From Candidatus Hydrogenedentes bacterium ADurb.Bin170 (GTDB taxonomy: Bacteria; Hydrogenedentota; Hydrogenedentia; Hydrogenedentales; CAITNO01), in NCBI GenBank assembly GCA_002070275.1, contig MWCY01000027.1, forward strand, positions 1 to 40,992: 40,992 nucleotides of DNA, in the 5' to 3' direction. Under the pieces are notes generated by a model. The model was not told the origin of the DNA. It did not search any database and saw nothing but the letters and a program-made list of their open reading frames with translations. This document shows positions 32,295-40,992 of the stretch, piece by piece (position 1 is the first letter of the stretch; every line of letters begins with the position of its first letter). Position numbers and translations under genes: made by a program.

Positions 32295-34052
32295 ATGAGC
32301 AATGTACAGGGTGTAGTCGTCAAAGTGTCCGGTCCGCTTGTGGTTGCAAGAGGTCTGGAAAATGCCCGCATGTATGAGATGGTGCGTGTGGGCGAAGGTC
32401 GTCTGTTCGGTGAAATCATCGAAATCCGCAGCGGAGACTGCTCCATCCAAGTCTACGAAGAGACGGAAGGGATCGGCCCCGGGCAGCCTGTTTTCCGTAC
32501 GGAAGAGGCTTTGAGTGTCGAATTGGGTCCCGGCCTTATCCGTTCAATTTACGACGGTGTGCAGCGTCCTCTTGACAAACTGCATGCTTCCTTCGGCGAG
32601 TATATTGTTCGTGGAGCCGAAAGCCCTGCTTTGGATCGGTCTGTTCAGTGGGACTTTGTGCCTGTTGCCAAAGTGGGTGATACAGTGTCTCATGGCGACA
32701 TTCTCGGTGAAGTTGACGAGAGCAAGCTTGTCAGTCACAAAATTATGGTTCCTTATGGTGTGGAAGGCAAAGTAAGCAGAATTGCCCCGGTAACGGGCAA
32801 TGTCGACACCGTGGTCGCCGTTATCGACACCTCTAAAGGACCCGTTGATATCAGCATGGTTCAACGCTGGCCTGTGCGTAAGCCCCGGCCTGTCGCCAAG
32901 AAAATGCCGCCTGTCCAGCCGATGACCACCGGGCAGCGTGTTCTGGATATGTTTTTCCCGCTGACTCAGGGCGGCACAGCCTGTGTTCCCGGACCGTTTG
33001 GCAGCGGCAAAACTGTTGTGCAGCATCAGTTGGCTAAATGGGCGAATGCCCAGATCGTTGTCTATGTCGGCTGCGGTGAGCGCGGCAATGAAATGACAGA
33101 CGTTCTTCAGGAGTTCCCTGCCTTGATCGACCCCAAAACGGGCGAACCGCTGATGGAACGGACTGTGCTCATCGCCAACACATCCAATATGCCTGTTGCT
33201 GCCCGTGAAGCCTCCGTGTTTACCGGGATCACCATTGCCGAGTATTTCCGTGATATGGGCTACTCGGTTGCGCTTATGGCGGACTCGACAAGCCGCTGGG
33301 CGGAAGCGATGCGTGAAATGTCCGGTCGTCTGGAAGAGATGCCCGGAGAAGAGGGGTATCCTGCTTATCTCAGTTCACGCATTGCCAGTTTTTACGAACG
33401 CGCGGGCAACGTAATTTGTAAAGGATCCGATGAAAGAAACGGCACGCTCTCCATTATCGGAGCCGTTTCGCCTCCAGGCGGTGACTTCTCCGAGCCTGTT
33501 GTGCAGGCAACGCTTCGTGTTGTAAAAGTCTTCTGGGGGCTTGATGATAAACTTGCCTTTGCCCGGCACTTCCCTGCTATCAACTGGCTTACTTCCTACT
33601 CCCTTTATCAGGAAGTAGTAGATGCACTTGCCAATGAGAAGCTGCAGCAGCCCTGGAAGGAAAATCGCAGTCAGGCAATGAGTATTCTGCAGCGCGAAGC
33701 GGAATTGGACGAACTGGTGCGCCTGGTCGGTATGGATGCTCTTCCGCAGTCAGACCGGTTGCTTCTCCAGGCCGCCAAGATGATCCGTGAGGACTTTCTT
33801 CATCAGAATGCCTTCGACGATCGGGACACCTATACCTCCATGGAAAAACAGTTCAAAATGCTGGACTTGATCCTGACATATTTTAACGAAGCCAGACCGG
33901 CTCTGGAAGCCGGAGCCCTGCTGAACAGCCTTCTCAGTTTGAAGGTGCTTGAGGATATTGCGCGTGCAAAACTGATCGAGGAAAATGCTCTTCATCAGTT
34001 CGACGCGATTAAGGATAAATTAACCCGGGAAATAGCTGCCCTGCCCCGTTAA
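32295..34052 (+). CDS. ntpA: V-type ATPase catalytic subunit A
   Basis: 585 residues, full length. The N-terminal beta-barrel (1-75) starts VQGVVVKVSGPLVVARGLEN. The 'non-homologous region' that distinguishes A from F-type beta is at about 110-195. The P-loop is GPFGSGKT at 233-240, and the catalytic Glu is in GCGERGNEM (Glu262). Next come ADSTSRWAEAMREMSGRLEE and PGEEGYPAYLSSRIASFYERAG. It binds and hydrolyses (or makes) ATP at the interface with B. The ATG at 32295 lies 45 bases after subunit F, with AAGGGTATCAAGT upstream, an ordinary SD. It is followed by B after 46 bases. Confidence 0.97.
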   Translation: MSNVQGVVVKVSGPLVVARGLENARMYEMVRVGEGRLFGEIIEIRSGDCSIQVYEETEGIGPGQPVFRTEEALSVELGPGLIRSIYDGVQRPLDKLHASFGEYIVRGAESPALDRSVQWDFVPVAKVGDTVSHGDILGEVDESKLVSHKIMVPYGVEGKVSRIAPVTGNVDTVVAVIDTSKGPVDISMVQRWPVRKPRPVAKKMPPVQPMTTGQRVLDMFFPLTQGGTACVPGPFGSGKTVVQHQLAKWANAQIVVYVGCGERGNEMTDVLQEFPALIDPKTGEPLMERTVLIANTSNMPVAAREASVFTGITIAEYFRDMGYSVALMADSTSRWAEAMREMSGRLEEMPGEEGYPAYLSSRIASFYERAGNVICKGSDERNGTLSIIGAVSPPGGDFSEPVVQATLRVVKVFWGLDDKLAFARHFPAINWLTSYSLYQEVVDALANEKLQQPWKENRSQAMSILQREAELDELVRLVGMDALPQSDRLLLQAAKMIREDFLHQNAFDDRDTYTSMEKQFKMLDLILTYFNEARPALEAGALLNSLLSLKVLEDIARAKLIEENALHQFDAIKDKLTREIAALPR

Positions 34053-34098
34053 GCAGATGCGGAAGAATGATCAAAACAACAATGAATGAGGTCGTACC

Positions 34099-35478
34099 GT
34101 GGTAACTAGAGAATACCGTACAGCAAAAGAAATAGTAGGACCCCTGGTTCTTGTAGATGGGGTTGAAGGCGTTACTTTCGGCGAGCTTACCGATATTAAA
34201 ATGGATGACGGTACCCTTCGCCGCGGCCGTGTGCTGGAAGTAAATGGCGACAAAGCGGTCGTTCAGGTCTTCGAGGGTACCAGCGATCTTTCCCCAGAAA
34301 ATTTGACCATCAAATTTTTAGGAAAAGGCACAGAGCTTGGTGTTTCCGATGATATGCTTGGGCGTGTTTTTGATGGTTTCGGCCGCCCTATTGATGACGG
34401 ACCGCCCATTATTCCTGAAAAATGGCTGAACATCAACGGCAACCCGATGAATCCTTATTCCCGTGACTATCCGAATGAGTTTATTCAAACGGGTATCTCG
34501 ACCATTGATCTTTTGAATACTCTGGTTCGTGGACAGAAACTTCCATTCTTTTCAGGTTCAGGTCTTCCTCATTCCCGTATGGCGGCTCAAGTGGCGCGTC
34601 AGGCAAAAGTATTGAAAGCCGACGACAAATTTGCTGTTGTTTTCGGTGCCATGGGAATCACTTTTGAAGAATCAGAGTTCTTTGTTTCCGACTTTCGGCG
34701 TACGGGTGCACTTGAACGTGCCGTGCTGTTCATGAATCTTGCTGATGACCCCGCCATCGAACGTATCTCTGTTCCCCGAATGGCGCTTACGACCGCTGAA
34801 TTTCTTGCATTTGAAAAAGGGATGCACGTTCTTGTCATCCTTACAGACCTGACCAATTATTGCGAGGCATTGCGTGAAATTTCTGCAGCGCGTAAGGAAG
34901 TACCGGGTCGTCGCGGTTATCCCGGCTATCTTTATACGGACTTGTCCACAATTTACGAGCGCGCCGGCCGAATCAAAGGCAAAAACGGATCCATTACGCA
35001 GCTGCCCGTCCTTACCATGCCTGAAGACGATAAAACACATCCGATCCCGGATCTTACCGGATATATCACTGAAGGGCAGATAATCATGAGCAGGTCGCTC
35101 CATGCCCAAGGCATTTATCCGCCGGTAGATGTCCTGCCCTCACTCTCCCGCCTGAAAGACAAGGGTATCGGAGCAGGTAAGACGCGTGCAGATCATGCTA
35201 ACGTGATGAATCAGTTGTATTCCGCCTATGCGCGGGGCAAAAATGCTAAAGAACTTGCCGTTGTGCTTGGCGAGTCTGCTTTGAGTGAAATAGATCTTCT
35301 CTATGTGAAATTCGCTGATGCTTTTGAAAACCGTTTTATCCGCCAGGGAGAAGATGAAAACAGAAGTATAGAAGATAGTCTGGTCCTGGGTTGGGAACTT
35401 ATGGCTATCCTGCCTAAATCAGAATTAAAACGCGTTCGCGACGAGTTTATTGAAAAATATTACCCTGAAAAGGGCTGA
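34099..35478 (+). CDS. ntpB: V-type ATPase regulatory subunit B
   Basis: 459 residues. It has the subunit B pattern: no Walker A, with [18 protein letters not shown] in its place, and the arginine-finger segment [21 protein letters not shown] that completes the active site of A. Also [20 protein letters not shown] and [18 protein letters not shown]. The start is GTG at 34099, preceded by GAGG seven bases upstream; no ATG lies near. It ends 33 bases before subunit D. Confidence 0.97.
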   Translation: MVTREYRTAKEIVGPLVLVDGVEGVTFGELTDIKMDDGTLRRGRVLEVNGDKAVVQVFEGTSDLSPENLTIKFLGKGTELGVSDDMLGRVFDGFGRPIDDGPPIIPEKWLNINGNPMNPYSRDYPNEFIQTGISTIDLLNTLVRGQKLPFFSGSGLPHSRMAAQVARQAKVLKADDKFAVVFGAMGITFEESEFFVSDFRRTGALERAVLFMNLADDPAIERISVPRMALTTAEFLAFEKGMHVLVILTDLTNYCEALREISAARKEVPGRRGYPGYLYTDLSTIYERAGRIKGKNGSITQLPVLTMPEDDKTHPIPDLTGYITEGQIIMSRSLHAQGIYPPVDVLPSLSRLKDKGIGAGKTRADHANVMNQLYSAYARGKNAKELAVVLGESALSEIDLLYVKFADAFENRFIRQGEDENRSIEDSLVLGWELMAILPKSELKRVRDEFIEKYYPEKG

Positions 35479-35511
35479 AGCCTGTCGCTTAAAGAGTAAG
35501 GGAACATAGGT

Positions 35512-36141
35512 ATGCGCCTTGCAGTCAATCCGACACGCATGGAAATGCTTCGCCTGAGGAATCGCCTGAGCGTGGCACAGCGTGGGCACAAACTTTTAAA
35601 AGACAAACTCGATGGTCTGATGAAAGACTTTGGAGAATACGCTCAGAAGTATAAGGAGTGCCGTCTGGCAGTGGATGCAGAGCTGCCTGTCGTATTGAAA
35701 CTTTTTGTTTTGGCTGAGGCCACTTCTTCCCGACTGATTGTTGAAGATGCCCTTGAACTTACCCGTCAGGAACTCGATATTACTTCAATACCCACCCGTA
35801 TCATGAGTGTGGTAATCCCCCGTCTTGAATTCAGTTTTGGAAAAAGTCTGGGCGGTTATTCTCTGATTCACACTTCTGCTGAACTCGATAAAGCCATATC
35901 CGGGCTGAAGGTTTTCATGGAAAAACTACTGACTATGGCTGAACTTGAAGAGACAGTCAGACGTCTTGCCCAGGAAATTGAAAAGACACGCCGTCGTGTG
36001 AATGCTCTTGAACATACTGTTATTCCCCGTTTGCTGGAGACCATCAAGTTTATTAAAAATAAACTGGACGAAATGGAGCGTTCCACAACCAGCCGCCTGA
36101 TGAAAATAAAAGAACAGCGCCTGGCACAGGAAGGCAAATAA
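35512..36141 (+). CDS. ntpD: V-type ATPase subunit D (central shaft)
   Basis: 209 residues. Two long helices that form the rotor shaft: N-terminal NPTRMEMLRLRNRLSVAQRG with GHKLLKDKLDGLM, and C-terminal TRRRVNALEHTVIPRLLETI followed by KFIKNKLDEMERSTTSRLMK. These are the signatures of the D subunit. It stands last of the nine ATPase genes, as in E. hirae. AAGGGAACATAGGT precedes the ATG at 35512. The next gene starts 81 bases downstream with its own SD and no terminator between, so it is probably in the same transcript. Confidence 0.95.
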   Translation: MRLAVNPTRMEMLRLRNRLSVAQRGHKLLKDKLDGLMKDFGEYAQKYKECRLAVDAELPVVLKLFVLAEATSSRLIVEDALELTRQELDITSIPTRIMSVVIPRLEFSFGKSLGGYSLIHTSAELDKAISGLKVFMEKLLTMAELEETVRRLAQEIEKTRRRVNALEHTVIPRLLETIKFIKNKLDEMERSTTSRLMKIKEQRLAQEGK

Positions 36142-36222
36142 GCGCTGCCTTCTTTGGCTACGGTCTTTCTTATTCAGGCACAATGCTTCTCTTCCTTCAA
36201 TGGCATAAGGAAAGGTGTACCT

Positions 36223-37551
36223 ATGGCTGCAGATTTAAGGTTAGATTCATTTGATGCTGATGAAAGAAAAGCGGCGCTTCTGGAAGTGTACAGATCTGCC
36301 CTGTCAACTGATTCACTCCCCGCTTTCGGTCGCCATTTCAATCTCCATTGCCATTCATTCTTTTCTTTTAACGGATACGGTTTTTCCCCTACACACCTCG
36401 CCTGGCAAGGGCGCCTTTTAGGACTTTGTGCCATGGCACAGGTTGACTTCGATGTTTTAGATGGAGTCGACGAATTTCTGAGCGCGTGCCGTTTTCTGGA
36501 TATTAAAGCGGCGGCCGGCATGGAAAGCAGAGTTTTTGTTCCTGAATTTTCTGAGGAAGAAATCAACTCTCCGGGAGAGCCCGGAGTTGCTTATCATATC
36601 GGATTAGGTTTCGCTTCTTCTAAGGTTAAAGAAACGGCGCTTTTGCATTCATTTAAAGACAAGGCGCAATCCCGGACACGTGTTGTCGTGCAAAAGGTGA
36701 ATACACTTCTGCATGAAATTGCTCTGGATTATGACCAGGACGTTTTGTCACTGACTCCGGCAGGAAATGCCACCGAACGGCATGTTTGTGCCGCCTACGA
36801 CCGAAAAGCGCGAAATTACTTTACTGAGCCATCCCGTCTTATCTCTTGGTGGTCAGAAAAACTTGATCTGGCTAAGGAGAAAATTGAAGAGGCCCTCTCC
36901 TCTCCACCGGACTTTCAGGGAATAATCCGTGCTAAAACGATGAAGCAAGGCGGGGTTGGCTATATCGCATCAAAAGGGGAAGATTTTCCGACACTGAGAG
37001 TTGTCAATCAGTTTTTTTTGGATAATGGTGCGATTCCTGTGCTTGCTTTTCTTGATGGCACTTCTTCCGGTGAGAAACGCATGGACGATCTGCTTGACAT
37101 TATGATAGATTCAGGGGTGGGCGCAGTCAATATTATTCCTGACAGGAACTGGAATATAAAAGACCCTGATGTGCGAGCTCTCAAAATAAGCAAACTGGAT
37201 GAATTTATCGGCATGGCACGGAAGCGGCATCTGCCGATCATTGTGGGCACGGAAATGAATGCCCACGGGCAGGCGCTTGTCGATGCTTTAGACGCTCCGG
37301 CGTTGGCGCCCTATTTCAAAGATTTTGAAGAGGGCATGTTTTTTATCTATGGCCATACTGTCCTCGCGTCCATGGCAGAGCTTGGTCATTCAAGCGCATG
37401 GTCTCAGGCTTCATTTTCAACGGCAGCAGAGAGGAATGCTTTTTATATACAGGTAGGTCGTTTGGCTTCTCCTGCAATTGAAGGCAACACCCTGGGAATT
37501 TCGTCATCCGATACGCCTGAAATTATCCTGAAAAAATTCAGCCGTGAATAA
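36223..37551 (+). CDS. PHP-domain metal-dependent phosphoesterase-like protein
   Basis: 442 residues. The N-terminal metal motif of PHP proteins is present as FNLHCHSFFSFNGYGFSP (HxH), and later candidate ligands are Glu in AAAGMESRVFVPEF, His in VAYHIGLGF and GTEMNAHGQAL. The centre (about 190-260) is an insertion with a helical stretch (TEPSRLISWWSEKLDLAKEK). PHP proteins hydrolyse phosphate esters or act as polymerase exonucleases. What this one does is not evident; it is longer than histidinol phosphatases and differs from the PHP at 13406. AAAGG seven bases before ATG 36223 decides the start. It sits 81 bases after V-ATPase subunit D and ends 14 bases inside murB on the other strand. Confidence 0.8.
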   Translation: MAADLRLDSFDADERKAALLEVYRSALSTDSLPAFGRHFNLHCHSFFSFNGYGFSPTHLAWQGRLLGLCAMAQVDFDVLDGVDEFLSACRFLDIKAAAGMESRVFVPEFSEEEINSPGEPGVAYHIGLGFASSKVKETALLHSFKDKAQSRTRVVVQKVNTLLHEIALDYDQDVLSLTPAGNATERHVCAAYDRKARNYFTEPSRLISWWSEKLDLAKEKIEEALSSPPDFQGIIRAKTMKQGGVGYIASKGEDFPTLRVVNQFFLDNGAIPVLAFLDGTSSGEKRMDDLLDIMIDSGVGAVNIIPDRNWNIKDPDVRALKISKLDEFIGMARKRHLPIIVGTEMNAHGQALVDALDAPALAPYFKDFEEGMFFIYGHTVLASMAELGHSSAWSQASFSTAAERNAFYIQVGRLASPAIEGNTLGISSSDTPEIILKKFSRE

Positions 37552-38413
37552 TTCGGACTTCTTCTTTTAATTCAATCCCGAAACGCTTCAGCACCTCTTC
37601 CTTTGCCAAACAGATCAGGCCGTAGACATCATCAAAAGAAGCGTTGTCCTGATTTACAATAAAGTTGGCGTGTTTTTCACTGATTACCGCCCCACCCCGC
37701 CGCGTTCCCTTCAGCCCGCACAGTTCAATGAGGCGCCCGGCGTGATCCCCTTCAGGATTTTTAAAAACACTTCCGCAGCAGCGTCCCTGAGGTTGGGTTT
37801 CTTTTCGTCTTTTAAGATAATGCTCATAAACAGCCAGCTGGTCTTTCTCGTCAACGGTAAAAGAAAACACACCTTCAAGAATAACAGTATTCGTGGTGCA
37901 AAAGCGCTGACCTCTGTAGCAATAATCGTCGCTGCTCATCTGCCACTGCGTAAGCCCCGATGCTGAAAGAAGCTGCACAGACTCCGTAAACTGGCAGATA
38001 GTACCATTGACAGTTCCGGCATTCATGAAAAGAGCACCGCCCACAGAACCGGGAATTCCTGTCAGTGCGCCTGTGCCTGTGTAATTGTTCGGGAGCAGTA
38101 CCTGGGTGACAAGAGATGCCAGTATTGTCCCGGCACCTACTTTGAATCGATTGCATCCCAGAGGCGTACTATAATCCAAACCTCCGGTGAATAAGACTGC
38201 TCCGTCATAGCCTTTATCTGAAACAAGAACGTTGGTTCCGCCTCCCAGAATAAGGAAAGGCACTCCTTTTTTCTGAATCCATTGGTACCCCTCCTGAATT
38301 TCTTCCAGACTTCTTGGAAACAGTGCCCACCGCATGGTCCCGCCAATATTATAAAAACAGTGTGGTGCAAGTGAAAGATTTTCTTTTATAAAAGCAGGCG
38401 GGGACAACTTCAT
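37538..38413 (-). CDS. murB: UDP-N-acetylenolpyruvoylglucosamine reductase
   Basis: Reduces enolpyruvyl-UDP-GlcNAc to UDP-MurNAc with NADPH, a FAD enzyme of peptidoglycan synthesis; cytoplasmic. 291 residues, the short type II form. FAD-binding motifs: YNIGGTMRWALFPRSLEEI, LILGGGTNVLVSD and GIPGSVGGALFMNAG. The catalytic Ser is in CCGSVFKNPEGDHAGRLIE, and SEKHANFIVN is near the end. ATG at 38413 has a weak AGAGA upstream. It lies 31 bases downstream of the glycosyltransferase gene, away from any mur cluster, and runs tail to tail into the PHP gene. Confidence 0.95.
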   Translation of the reverse strand: MKLSPPAFIKENLSLAPHCFYNIGGTMRWALFPRSLEEIQEGYQWIQKKGVPFLILGGGTNVLVSDKGYDGAVLFTGGLDYSTPLGCNRFKVGAGTILASLVTQVLLPNNYTGTGALTGIPGSVGGALFMNAGTVNGTICQFTESVQLLSASGLTQWQMSSDDYCYRGQRFCTTNTVILEGVFSFTVDEKDQLAVYEHYLKRRKETQPQGRCCGSVFKNPEGDHAGRLIELCGLKGTRRGGAVISEKHANFIVNQDNASFDDVYGLICLAKEEVLKRFGIELKEEVRIIHG

Positions 38414-38444
38414 TTAAAATCTCTATGGTTTATAAGGAGGCAGT

Positions 38445-39536
38445 TCAGGAATTAAGCTGGCTTCGTTTGAGTGTTGAGAGTATTTTGGTTCCGCACCGCT
38501 CCCAGCTGCAATCGTGTATCAGGTTTTGTGCGGTTTGTTTGCGCTTTCGCAAGTCGCTCGCTTTTTCATTTTTGGCGCGTCGGAGAATATTCAAAAGAGA
38601 GGTAATATTGTCCGCTTCACAATAAAAAGGCACCGACCCTGCCACTTCATTAATTGCTCCGGAACGTGTTGTAATCAGCAAGGCTCCGGAAGACAAAGCC
38701 TGCAGCACAGGTATTCCGCTTCCATCTCCATGAGCAAGGTAAAAGCACATTTCGGCGTTCTGCATTAAACCGGCCACTTCTTTATCAGGGCAATTTTCAA
38801 TACGAACCACGGGCAGAGGCCAGTTGGAAGGTTCTTCCGGGTGCACAGGCCCCAGCACAACAAGATTTTGCGGGAAGAGGGAAGTGTTTTTTTGGATTGC
38901 GTTAAAAAAAGTTGGCAAAGCGGGAAATGTATAGCGATTCAAAATAAAAAGTCCGTAAGGGGGATCAATCAACGAAGGGCTTGGCTCAGAAAAGATTTTA
39001 TCGACCCCAGCTTTGGCAACAATTGCTTTTTCTAGCCCCATTTCCAATCTGGACAAACAACTGCGATGGACATATTCACTGGGACATAAGATGGATTGAG
39101 CAGACATGCAGGCACGTTTTATTTTCGAACTAAGGGGCGGTGGCGGGGTGTTGCTGACTGATCTGGTTTCGCCGTGGAACAGCATGTCTGCAGTGAAAAG
39201 AATCTGGGGAATACTCAGTCGCAATAAGGGAGTGCTGATATGAGTAAGTAAAACGTCCAGCCCTTCGTCCTGCACAACTTTCTCCAGAAGCCGTGAGGAA
39301 GACTTAAAGAGGGACAGCGACGACCTGACCGGCTCTATAGCTGTAGTTCTGACAAATGCGCAGGGCGAAGGGTTGCCGCCTTCATCAAACCAAAGCAACT
39401 CCATATCTGAATACGCTTTTTGCGCATGAACAGCGCCAAGAGCACGACGGAAATACTCTTTTTCAAGTCCGTCGTAAAAAAGAGAAGAAGCCGATTTGCC
39501 TCTTTCTCCAAAAGGCATATAAATACCAACTTTCAT
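38445..39536 (-). CDS. GT-B glycosyltransferase, group 1 like
   Basis: 363 residues. The first half is an acceptor-type domain with weak family similarity (MKVGIYMPFGERGKSASSLF, LLTHISTPLLRL). The second half has the donor-binding pattern of GT4-like enzymes: FPQNLVVLGPVHPEEP, NAEMCFYLAHGDGSGIPVLQ then ALSSGALLITTRSGAINEVA, where the usual E-x7-E is reduced to G-D-G-S-G-I-P-V-L-Q. There is no signal peptide or membrane helix, so it is cytoplasmic or peripheral. Donor and acceptor are unknown; proximity to murB hints at the envelope but no more. The ATG at 39536 has no clear SD. Confidence 0.8.
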   Translation of the reverse strand: MKVGIYMPFGERGKSASSLFYDGLEKEYFRRALGAVHAQKAYSDMELLWFDEGGNPSPCAFVRTTAIEPVRSSLSLFKSSSRLLEKVVQDEGLDVLLTHISTPLLRLSIPQILFTADMLFHGETRSVSNTPPPPLSSKIKRACMSAQSILCPSEYVHRSCLSRLEMGLEKAIVAKAGVDKIFSEPSPSLIDPPYGLFILNRYTFPALPTFFNAIQKNTSLFPQNLVVLGPVHPEEPSNWPLPVVRIENCPDKEVAGLMQNAEMCFYLAHGDGSGIPVLQALSSGALLITTRSGAINEVAGSVPFYCEADNITSLLNILRRAKNEKASDLRKRKQTAQNLIHDCSWERCGTKILSTLKRSQLNS

Positions 39537-39621
39537 GGAGCGATTTTACGTTGCCTTCTTTGACTTGTTAATAATAGTTAAAAAGAGATTGCACGCATCA
39601 AACAGAGCATCGGTCTGAGCG

Positions 39622-40773
39622 TTATTTTCCGGTTGCCCATTCAATAAGGATTTGTGCAACTTCGGGTCGTGTAAATTCAACAGGCGGTGCTTCTCCATTA
39701 GCCAGCAATTCACGAACTTTTGTACCACTTAAAAACACATGTTCCTCGCTGCTGCCTGGACAGGTCTTTTTGGTTGCCATATCGTTGGTGCGTTTTGAAA
39801 AGAAAGCATGTTCAAAAAATAATGGTGTAATCCCCAAGGCTGCCGGATCGATTTCATCAAAGATATAATGGGCATCATAACTGCCGTAATAATTGCCGAC
39901 ACCCGCATGATCGCGCCCGACGATAAAATGGGTGCATCCGTAATTCTTTCGAATAATGGCATGCATAACGGCTTCACGCGGTCCGGCGTAACGCATATTA
40001 ACCGGCATTATAGAAAGCATGACGTGTTCTTTGGGATAATATTTGTCGAGAAGCACTTCATAGCATTTCATCCGAATATCTCCGGGAATATCATCGCTTT
40101 TGGTTGTGCCCATCAGAGGATGAATGAGAAGTCCGTCACACATTTCCAGCGCACATTTTGTAAGGTATTCATGGGCACGGTGGATGGGGTTGCGGGTTTG
40201 AAAAGCAACTATACGTTTCCAACCGCGTTCTTTAAATGCAGCCCGGGTTTCTAGCGGGCTGAGGTTATATTCCTGATGATCTACCGGGCGGCTATGGGCC
40301 ACTTTCAACTGCCCTGCCAAATAAACATCACCTGTCGAAAATGTATAGGCAACTCCCGGGTGGGCTGTTTCGGTTGTTCTATATACTTTTTCGGCCAGAT
40401 ATTTTTTGTCCAACTGGAATTTTTCCGCTATATTCATGACGGCAATTATCTGGTTGTAATCGTCTTTCAGAGCGACTTCCTGACCCAACTCGAGAGTATC
40501 TGCCACAGCGGTATCAACTGAAAAAAGAACCGGAATGGTCCAGGGAAGACCTGTTTTCAGGCACATGGACTCAAGAACGCTCAGTGTGTCCTCTTTGCCT
40601 AAAAAACCCTCCAGCGGACTGAAAATGCCTTTTGCAATAGCATCCACATCAAAAGCAGTATAAGCATCAATCTGGATAACTGGCAGGCTTGCAGCATGCC
40701 GTTTAAAGGATTCCAGGTCGCCCGCTTCAATAAAACAATTTTTTAGCTCTCCACCATGAGGCGCAATAGACAT
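39622..40773 (-). CDS. sat: Sulfate adenylyltransferase (ATP sulfurylase, homo-oligomeric type)
   Basis: Makes adenosine 5'-phosphosulfate from ATP and sulfate, the entry to assimilation (or, in reverse, the end of sulfur oxidation). 383 residues, the Sat/MET3 type without a C-terminal APS-kinase domain. An N-terminal PUA-like domain (to about 150) is followed by the catalytic domain: FQTRNPIHRAHEYLTKCALE with the HxxH nucleotide motif, HPLMGTTKSDDIPGDIR, MRYAGPREAVMHAIIRKN and VGRDHAGVGNYY. CPGSSEEHVFLSGTKVREL near the end is the usual closing element. I start at ATG 40773 because GGGAG is nine bases upstream; an ATG 23 codons earlier lacks an SD and adds an unusual stretch. No aprAB, cysC or sulfate transporter gene is nearby. 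It leads a leftward group with the glycosyltransferase 85 bases on. Confidence 0.95.
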   Translation of the reverse strand: MSIAPHGGELKNCFIEAGDLESFKRHAASLPVIQIDAYTAFDVDAIAKGIFSPLEGFLGKEDTLSVLESMCLKTGLPWTIPVLFSVDTAVADTLELGQEVALKDDYNQIIAVMNIAEKFQLDKKYLAEKVYRTTETAHPGVAYTFSTGDVYLAGQLKVAHSRPVDHQEYNLSPLETRAAFKERGWKRIVAFQTRNPIHRAHEYLTKCALEMCDGLLIHPLMGTTKSDDIPGDIRMKCYEVLLDKYYPKEHVMLSIMPVNMRYAGPREAVMHAIIRKNYGCTHFIVGRDHAGVGNYYGSYDAHYIFDEIDPAALGITPLFFEHAFFSKRTNDMATKKTCPGSSEEHVFLSGTKVRELLANGEAPPVEFTRPEVAQILIEWATGK

Positions 40774-40832
40774 AAAATGACTCCCTTGGTATATGAAGGA
40801 TAGAATCCGCTTCTTCGCGTATATTAGGTTCA

Positions 40833-40862
40833 AGTATATCAAAGGTGCTTCTTACGGGACAA
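40833..40862 (-). promoter_or_regulatory. Possible sat promoter
   Basis: On the minus strand TTGTCC (40862-40857), 18-base spacer, TATACT (40838-40833). It would give a leader of about 50 bases before the ATG at 40773. It overlaps the end of the partial frame described next. Confidence 0.45.
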
Positions 40863-40991
40863 AAGATTGCCTGCCGCACCTTTTCCAAGTTGAAAAGTGA
40901 AGGCCGTCACTTCAATTCCTGTCAAGCCATTTGCTAATCTTACCGTAGCGGCTTTCGTCACGCCATTTGCTTTCTTACTTTGATGAGTCTT
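40839..40991 (-). CDS. Possible C-terminal fragment of an unknown protein at the right edge
   Basis: A minus-strand frame open for 50 codons from the window edge to a TGA at 40841-40839. The visible product contains ANGVTKAATVRLANGLTGIE and ends with GNLLSRKKHL. ANG-V/L-T occurs twice, 12 residues apart, matching a 36-base DNA repeat (GCCATTTGCT on the plus strand at 40926-40935 and 40962-40971). No family is recognised, and the frame is short enough to be chance. Confidence 0.25.
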   Translation of the reverse strand, partial: KTHQSKKANGVTKAATVRLANGLTGIEVTAFTFQLGKGAAGNLLSRKKHL

Positions 40992-40992
40992 T

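Noticed and set aside
40926-40971. CRISPR-like repeats at the right edge
   Set aside because: Only two copies of a 10-base match, with no spacers of even length and no cas gene.

Overview
This is a dense, mostly housekeeping stretch of a Gram-negative bacterial chromosome of moderate GC. Outer-membrane and envelope genes (an alginate-export-type porin, MurB, a flippase-like membrane protein), one large secreted DUF4838 protein, a prepilin-like protein with an H/DG C-terminal motif (a class greatly expanded in Planctomycetes, Lentisphaerae and Candidatus Hydrogenedentes), two PP2C phosphatases and a V-type rather than F-type ATPase suggest a member of the PVC/Hydrogenedentes part of the tree. 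That placement is inference from gene content; there is no rRNA here to test it. I see no prophage, insertion sequence or CRISPR array.

Layout. 1-5.7 kb: the N-terminus of an Mrp/NBP35 ATPase (cut by the left edge), gnd, a 45-residue membrane microprotein with its own promoter and terminator, pyk with a terminator-like hairpin in its leader, a prepilin-like protein, and a small beta-carbonic-anhydrase-like protein. 5.8-14.3 kb: a glycosyltransferase-TPR fusion facing a leftward group that runs PHP phosphoesterase, DUF4838 protein, YifB/ComM ATPase, LPG-synthase-type membrane protein. 14.5-25.9 kb, all rightward except the tRNA: ilvC, PP2C, a DksA/TraR-like protein, the tight group lepB-hemW-aat-dtd, tRNA-Ser(CGA) on the minus strand, serC, a CoA-binding protein, a membrane-anchored PP2C and the porin. 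26-27.3 kb: an AT-rich gap with two DnaA-box matches, then a leftward PIG-L deacetylase. 27.3-37.6 kb: a complete V-type ATPase operon (coiled-coil G/H, I, K, E, C, F, A, B, D) followed by a PHP-domain protein. 37.5-40.8 kb, leftward: sat, a glycosyltransferase and murB. A short open frame of uncertain status runs into the right edge.

How the genes relate. The V-ATPase operon has the gene order of the Enterococcus hirae ntp operon, and its K subunit keeps every Na+ ligand known from NtpK, so it probably moves sodium. gnd, pyk, ilvC and serC belong to central carbon and amino-acid metabolism. aat, dtd and tRNA-Ser form a small tRNA-linked neighbourhood next to serine biosynthesis. 

The features I would look at first are the signal peptidase with a second S26-like domain lacking both catalytic residues, the Na+ signature of the V-ATPase, the microprotein, the perfect 20-base palindrome just downstream of the serC promoter, and the DnaA-box gap. 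I did not find a clearly new multi-gene system. Several start sites were moved inward because of Shine-Dalgarno (SD) sequences.
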